The notes beneath the pieces were generated by a model, which was given only the letters and a program-made list of their open reading frames with translations, had not been told where the DNA came from and ran no database searches. A program made the position numbers and the translations under genes. From Tenuifilaceae bacterium CYCD (GTDB lineage Bacteria; Bacteroidota; Bacteroidia; Bacteroidales; Tenuifilaceae): a stretch of 64,000 nucleotides of DNA. Of the stretch, positions 61,104 to 64,000 are shown piece after piece (positions within the stretch are counted from its first letter, which is position 1; every line of letters begins with the position of its first letter). The stretch covers positions 2,604,001-2,668,000 of the forward strand of contig AP027304.1 of NCBI GenBank assembly GCA_036322835.1. The letters run 5' to 3'.

Positions 61104-61136
61104 AACCCTGACAGGATTTAAAATCCTGTCAGGGTT
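61104..61136. terminator. 33-bp perfect palindrome after hcp
   Basis: AACCCTGACAGGATTT and its exact complement around a single central base. It sits between hcp and the BFD-like gene and has no long T-run on either side. It may attenuate the operon or be an inserted REP-like palindrome of the type scattered in Bacteroidota. Confidence 0.6.
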
Positions 61137-61151
61137 GGTTTCTTTATAAAA

Positions 61152-62798
61152 TCATCCTACTAATAGTTTGATATCCTCATCAACTGTTTTAATTCCTGCT
61201 ATTCCAAAGTTCTCAACCAAAACTTTTGCTACGTTTGGCGATAGGAATGCTGGCAATGTTGGGCCGAGGTGGATATTCTTCACTCCTAGGTAAAGTAGTG
61301 CAAGGAGAACTATTACAGCCTTTTGCTCGTACCAAGCAATGTTGTAAGCAATTGGTAACTCGTTGATATCGTTCAGTTGGAACACCTCTTTTAGTTTAAG
61401 GGCAATAACAGCCAATGAGTAAGAGTCGTTACACTGACCAGCGTCAAGTACACGTGGAATTCCACCTATATCACCCAATGGAAGTTTGTTGTAACGGTAC
61501 TTAGCGCAACCTGCGGTTAGAATAACGGTATCCTTTGGAAGTTTTTGAGCAAATTGAGTATAGTAATCGCGGTCCTTCATTCTACCATCGCAACCAGCCA
61601 TTACAATGAACTTCCGGATAGCACCACTCTTAACAGCGTCAACAACTTTATCGGCCAATGCGAATACCTGTGCGTGTGCGAATCCACCAATAATCTCGCC
61701 AGTTTCAATCTCGGTTGGAGCCTTGCAGGTTTTTGCTAAAGCAATAATCTCCGAGAAATCTTTTTGTTTACCAGGCTCACGGTCTGCAATGTGTTTGCTT
61801 CCTGGGTAGCCAGCAGCACCTGTGGTGAATACTCTATCCTTATATGTTGCTGTGTTTGATGGAGGAACAATACAGTTTGTGGTGAAAAGGATTGGACCAT
61901 TGAAGGTTTCGAAATCTTCTTTCTGGTGCCACCAGCTGCTACCGTAGTTTCCTACAAAATGTTTGTATTTCTTGAAAGCAGGGTAGTAGTTTGCAGGAAG
62001 CATTTCGCTATGGGTGTAAACATCAACTCCAGTTCCTTCGGTTTGAGCAAGTAACTCTTCCATATCTTTTAGGTCGTGACCGCTGATAAGGATACCAGGA
62101 TTGTTACGTACTCCAAGGTTAACCTTAGTAATCTCGGGGTTACCATAGCTGGTAGTGTTTGCCTTATCCAGCAATGCCATAGCATTAACACCAAGTTTAC
62201 CAGTCTCAAGGGTAAGGCCAACCAACGCATCAACCGATAAATCTTTGGTGATATCGGCAAGAGCCTTTTGCATAAATGCGTAGTTTGCAACATCCTCATG
62301 ACCTAGGTTGTATGCATGCTCAACGTATGCTGCCATACCTTTAATACCGTAGGTGACAAGTTGTTTAAGCGAGCGAATATCTTCGTTGGCTTCAGCAAGA
62401 ACACCGACTGTCATCGATTTTGCCTCGTAGGTTTCTGGTTTGCCAGTCCATGTAGTTCCTTCAAACGATGTGTCAACCTTTACGCCTTGCTTTGCAGCTT
62501 CTGCTTTAAGCATTTCGCGAAGTTCTAAACCTTTAGTTACGCGGTTCTCGATAACCTTTTTGTCGAAGTTAGCGTTGGTAATGGTGGTGAACAAACTGTC
62601 GAATACAAACTTGTTCACGATAGGGTTTTCGTACCCTTTTTGTTCGCGGAGTGCAACGCTGTAAACACTAATACCCTTTGTTACGAACATCAATAGGTCC
62701 ATCATGTTGGCTAGGTCGTCGGATTTTCCGCACACACCCTTAATTGTACAACCTGTACCTTTTGCTGCCTCTTGGCATTGAAAACAGAACATACTCAT
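61152..62798 (-). CDS. hcp: Hybrid cluster protein / hydroxylamine reductase
   Basis: A 548-aa cytoplasmic iron-sulfur protein that reduces NO to N2O and hydroxylamine to ammonium under anaerobic nitrosative stress. The N-terminal cluster motif is C-X2-C-X8-C-X5-C (CFQCQ...CTIKGVC), the class 1 spacing of strict anaerobes. The hybrid cluster ligands appear later in ITGHDLK-type [38 protein letters not shown] and [10 protein letters not shown]. The 4Fe-4S protein upstream is the probable electron donor. Confidence 0.97.
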   Translation of the reverse strand: MSMFCFQCQEAAKGTGCTIKGVCGKSDDLANMMDLLMFVTKGISVYSVALREQKGYENPIVNKFVFDSLFTTITNANFDKKVIENRVTKGLELREMLKAEAAKQGVKVDTSFEGTTWTGKPETYEAKSMTVGVLAEANEDIRSLKQLVTYGIKGMAAYVEHAYNLGHEDVANYAFMQKALADITKDLSVDALVGLTLETGKLGVNAMALLDKANTTSYGNPEITKVNLGVRNNPGILISGHDLKDMEELLAQTEGTGVDVYTHSEMLPANYYPAFKKYKHFVGNYGSSWWHQKEDFETFNGPILFTTNCIVPPSNTATYKDRVFTTGAAGYPGSKHIADREPGKQKDFSEIIALAKTCKAPTEIETGEIIGGFAHAQVFALADKVVDAVKSGAIRKFIVMAGCDGRMKDRDYYTQFAQKLPKDTVILTAGCAKYRYNKLPLGDIGGIPRVLDAGQCNDSYSLAVIALKLKEVFQLNDINELPIAYNIAWYEQKAVIVLLALLYLGVKNIHLGPTLPAFLSPNVAKVLVENFGIAGIKTVDEDIKLLVG

Positions 62799-62945
62799 GA
62801 TTGAAAGTTATTAAGTTATTAGTTTTAATTTGAAGAAATTATAAGTTAGTTAATTGTTTCTATAAAGTCAATTTTTGTTGTTAAATGAGTTGTTAATCTG
62901 AAATGCTGATTCGTATTTCGTTTCACATTTAACTATTTACGTAAA

Positions 62946-63878
62946 TTACACCCAAACCGATTCTAAGATATCGCCCTGAATTCCAACGGTCATCATCTTG
63001 ATTGGCACTTTACGTTTTGCGCGTTCCATGGCCATTTTTGCAAGTTGAAGTAAGCCACCACAGCAGGGAACTTCCATTTTCATTATGGTGATAGTATCAA
63101 CCTGTGCATCATCAATAAGCGAAGTGATTTTCTCAATGTACGATTCCTTGTTGGAGTCTAACTTTGGACAAGCAATAGCTAAAGTTTTTCCTTTTAGGTA
63201 GTTACTGTGGAAGTTTCCGAGCGAGAATGCTACGCAATCGGCCGCAAGTAGTAGGTTTGAGCCACGGAAATGACCCGATTGTGGGTTGATAAGGTGTAGT
63301 TGAACAGGCCAGTGTGTAAGTTCGGATTTTCCTGAAACCATTGCGTTATCCTGAGCCATTGCTATTCCACCTCCAAAACTGCGTGCTGCAGAACCAGGGC
63401 ATCCACCACCATGATGATGTGCGTGTTGCTGAACGTTTACTTGTGCTTGTTTTGGCTGATTATCGCCACATCCGCAAGCGACCCCTTTTGAGTGATTGTG
63501 AACTTCCTGCATTACTTCATCTAAGTTAAAGTTGAGTTTATCTCTGTTGGCTAGTAACCATTCTACTCCCTGACGTAAATATTCTTTCTCGTTATAATCC
63601 TTAAGGTGTTTAAGGTGAGCTATAACTGTGTTCTTACCATTGGCAACCATCTTACTGATCGTTAGAGCCTCATCGTAAGCCTCGGCCTCACGGCGTTCGA
63701 TAGTGATTGCTCCTTCGGGGCATTCGCCTATGCAAGCACCCAAACCATCGCACATTAGTTCGCTAATTAAAACTGCCTTGTTGTCGATTAACTGTAAAGC
63801 ACCCTCGTGGCATCCGCTAACACATAGTTCGCATCCGTTGCACTTATCTCTATCTATTGTAATAATATCTCGCTTCAT
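62946..63878 (-). CDS. Ferredoxin-type 4Fe-4S protein associated with Hcp
   Basis: A 310-aa cytoplasmic protein. I use the ATG at 63878 (MKRDIITIDRDKCNGC), since the frame upstream of it lacks family similarity. Residues 10-70 hold two [4Fe-4S] motifs: CNGCELCVSGC and CDGLGACIGEC. The middle is His/Cys-rich (VACGCGDNQ, HAHHHGGGC) and probably binds another metal. The last 120 residues are an alpha/beta domain with ALACPKLD-type IACPKLD and EVPCCGGLLQL. The gene heads the minus-strand block, 147 nt before hcp, and probably feeds electrons to Hcp. The His-rich linker is unusual. Confidence 0.85.
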   Translation of the reverse strand: MKRDIITIDRDKCNGCELCVSGCHEGALQLIDNKAVLISELMCDGLGACIGECPEGAITIERREAEAYDEALTISKMVANGKNTVIAHLKHLKDYNEKEYLRQGVEWLLANRDKLNFNLDEVMQEVHNHSKGVACGCGDNQPKQAQVNVQQHAHHHGGGCPGSAARSFGGGIAMAQDNAMVSGKSELTHWPVQLHLINPQSGHFRGSNLLLAADCVAFSLGNFHSNYLKGKTLAIACPKLDSNKESYIEKITSLIDDAQVDTITIMKMEVPCCGGLLQLAKMAMERAKRKVPIKMMTVGIQGDILESVWV

Positions 63879-63949
63879 ATTTTTAGTTTTTATTGTTATC
63901 TGGTGTTTTGTGTCTGATATCTGAAATCTGTTCTTCATTTTTCTTGATA

Positions 63950-63957
63950 CAAAAATA
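63950..63957 (-). promoter_or_regulatory. -7 box (TATTTTTG) of the hcp/nrf block
   Basis: A perfect TAnnTTTG element on the minus strand, about 72 nt before the ferredoxin-type ATG. Confidence 0.65.
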
Positions 63958-63978
63958 TGGCACCCCACCTCCGTGGAA

Positions 63979-63994
63979 TGTAACATATGTTACA
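63979..63994. promoter_or_regulatory. Crp/Fnr-type palindrome TGTAACATATGTTACA
   Basis: A perfect 16-bp palindrome. Its centre lies about 41 bp before the transcription start inferred from the TATTTTTG box, the classic class II activation position. A Crp/Fnr family factor such as HcpR is the likely reader; which one is inference. Confidence 0.65.
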
Positions 63995-64000
63995 AACAAG

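Overview
The window is a 64 kb piece of a Bacteroidota chromosome, most likely from an anaerobe of the order Bacteroidales or a close relative. At least eleven genes have a perfect TAnnTTTG box, the -7 element of Bacteroidota sigma factors, a short distance before their start codons, and Shine-Dalgarno sequences are almost absent. Other signs are numerous SpI- and SpII-type secreted proteins, a lipoprotein with a T9SS-tail-like domain, the GG-type Bacteroidales peptide leader, and a KdpDE/NrfHA/Hcp gene set. I see no rRNA, tRNA, CRISPR array or replication origin.

0-29.5 kb is mostly a core genome block: the 3' part of kdpD with kdpE, uvrB, a CPA1 antiporter with a cyclic-nucleotide-binding-like tail, a DUF819 permease, an Omp85-type barrel, a YfcC-type transporter, a HEPN-like/CBS protein, miaA with its pRiA4b-ORF3-like neighbour, an acyl-CoA reductase, a MacB-type permease, a membrane-anchored MutS-like ATPase, a SpoIIE phosphatase, gap, mobA, a YciO/TsaC protein, fsa, and then a run of secreted proteins (transglutaminase-like, MORN, two lipoproteins) and a patatin.

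29.5-48.3 kb is accessory DNA. It is bounded by two inverted copies of a composite intergenic repeat of about 170 bp and is rich in REP-like palindromes and tandem arrays. It holds a stand-alone HsdR_N nuclease, an OLD-family ATPase/TOPRIM nuclease followed directly by an attC-like palindrome, an IS1595-family insertion sequence, a secreted TPR-caspase protein with an unusually strong Shine-Dalgarno sequence, and a compact RiPP locus. The RiPP locus has an HTH regulator, three tandemly duplicated precursors with GG leaders, and a radical SAM/SPASM maturase with a RiPP-recognition-like N-terminus. Two of the precursors carry six cysteines spaced exactly five residues apart (CX4 repeated). A secreted EreA/ChaN/TIKI-like protein follows. 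I regard the RiPP locus as the most interesting system here.

48.3-64 kb returns to core-like DNA: a PrsW protease, a prolyl oligopeptidase, a Crp/Fnr regulator with a Bcr/CflA exporter, and ywbE with an RluA-type pseudouridine synthase. A long minus-strand block then runs from the right edge leftwards: ferredoxin, hcp, a BFD-like [2Fe-2S] protein, two cupins, nrfH, nrfA, a ResB-like protein, ccsA, and a third cupin. These genes together would reduce nitrite to ammonium, mature the c-type cytochromes needed for it, and detoxify NO/hydroxylamine. A perfect 16-bp palindrome of Crp/Fnr type sits about 41 bp before the inferred start of transcription of this block.
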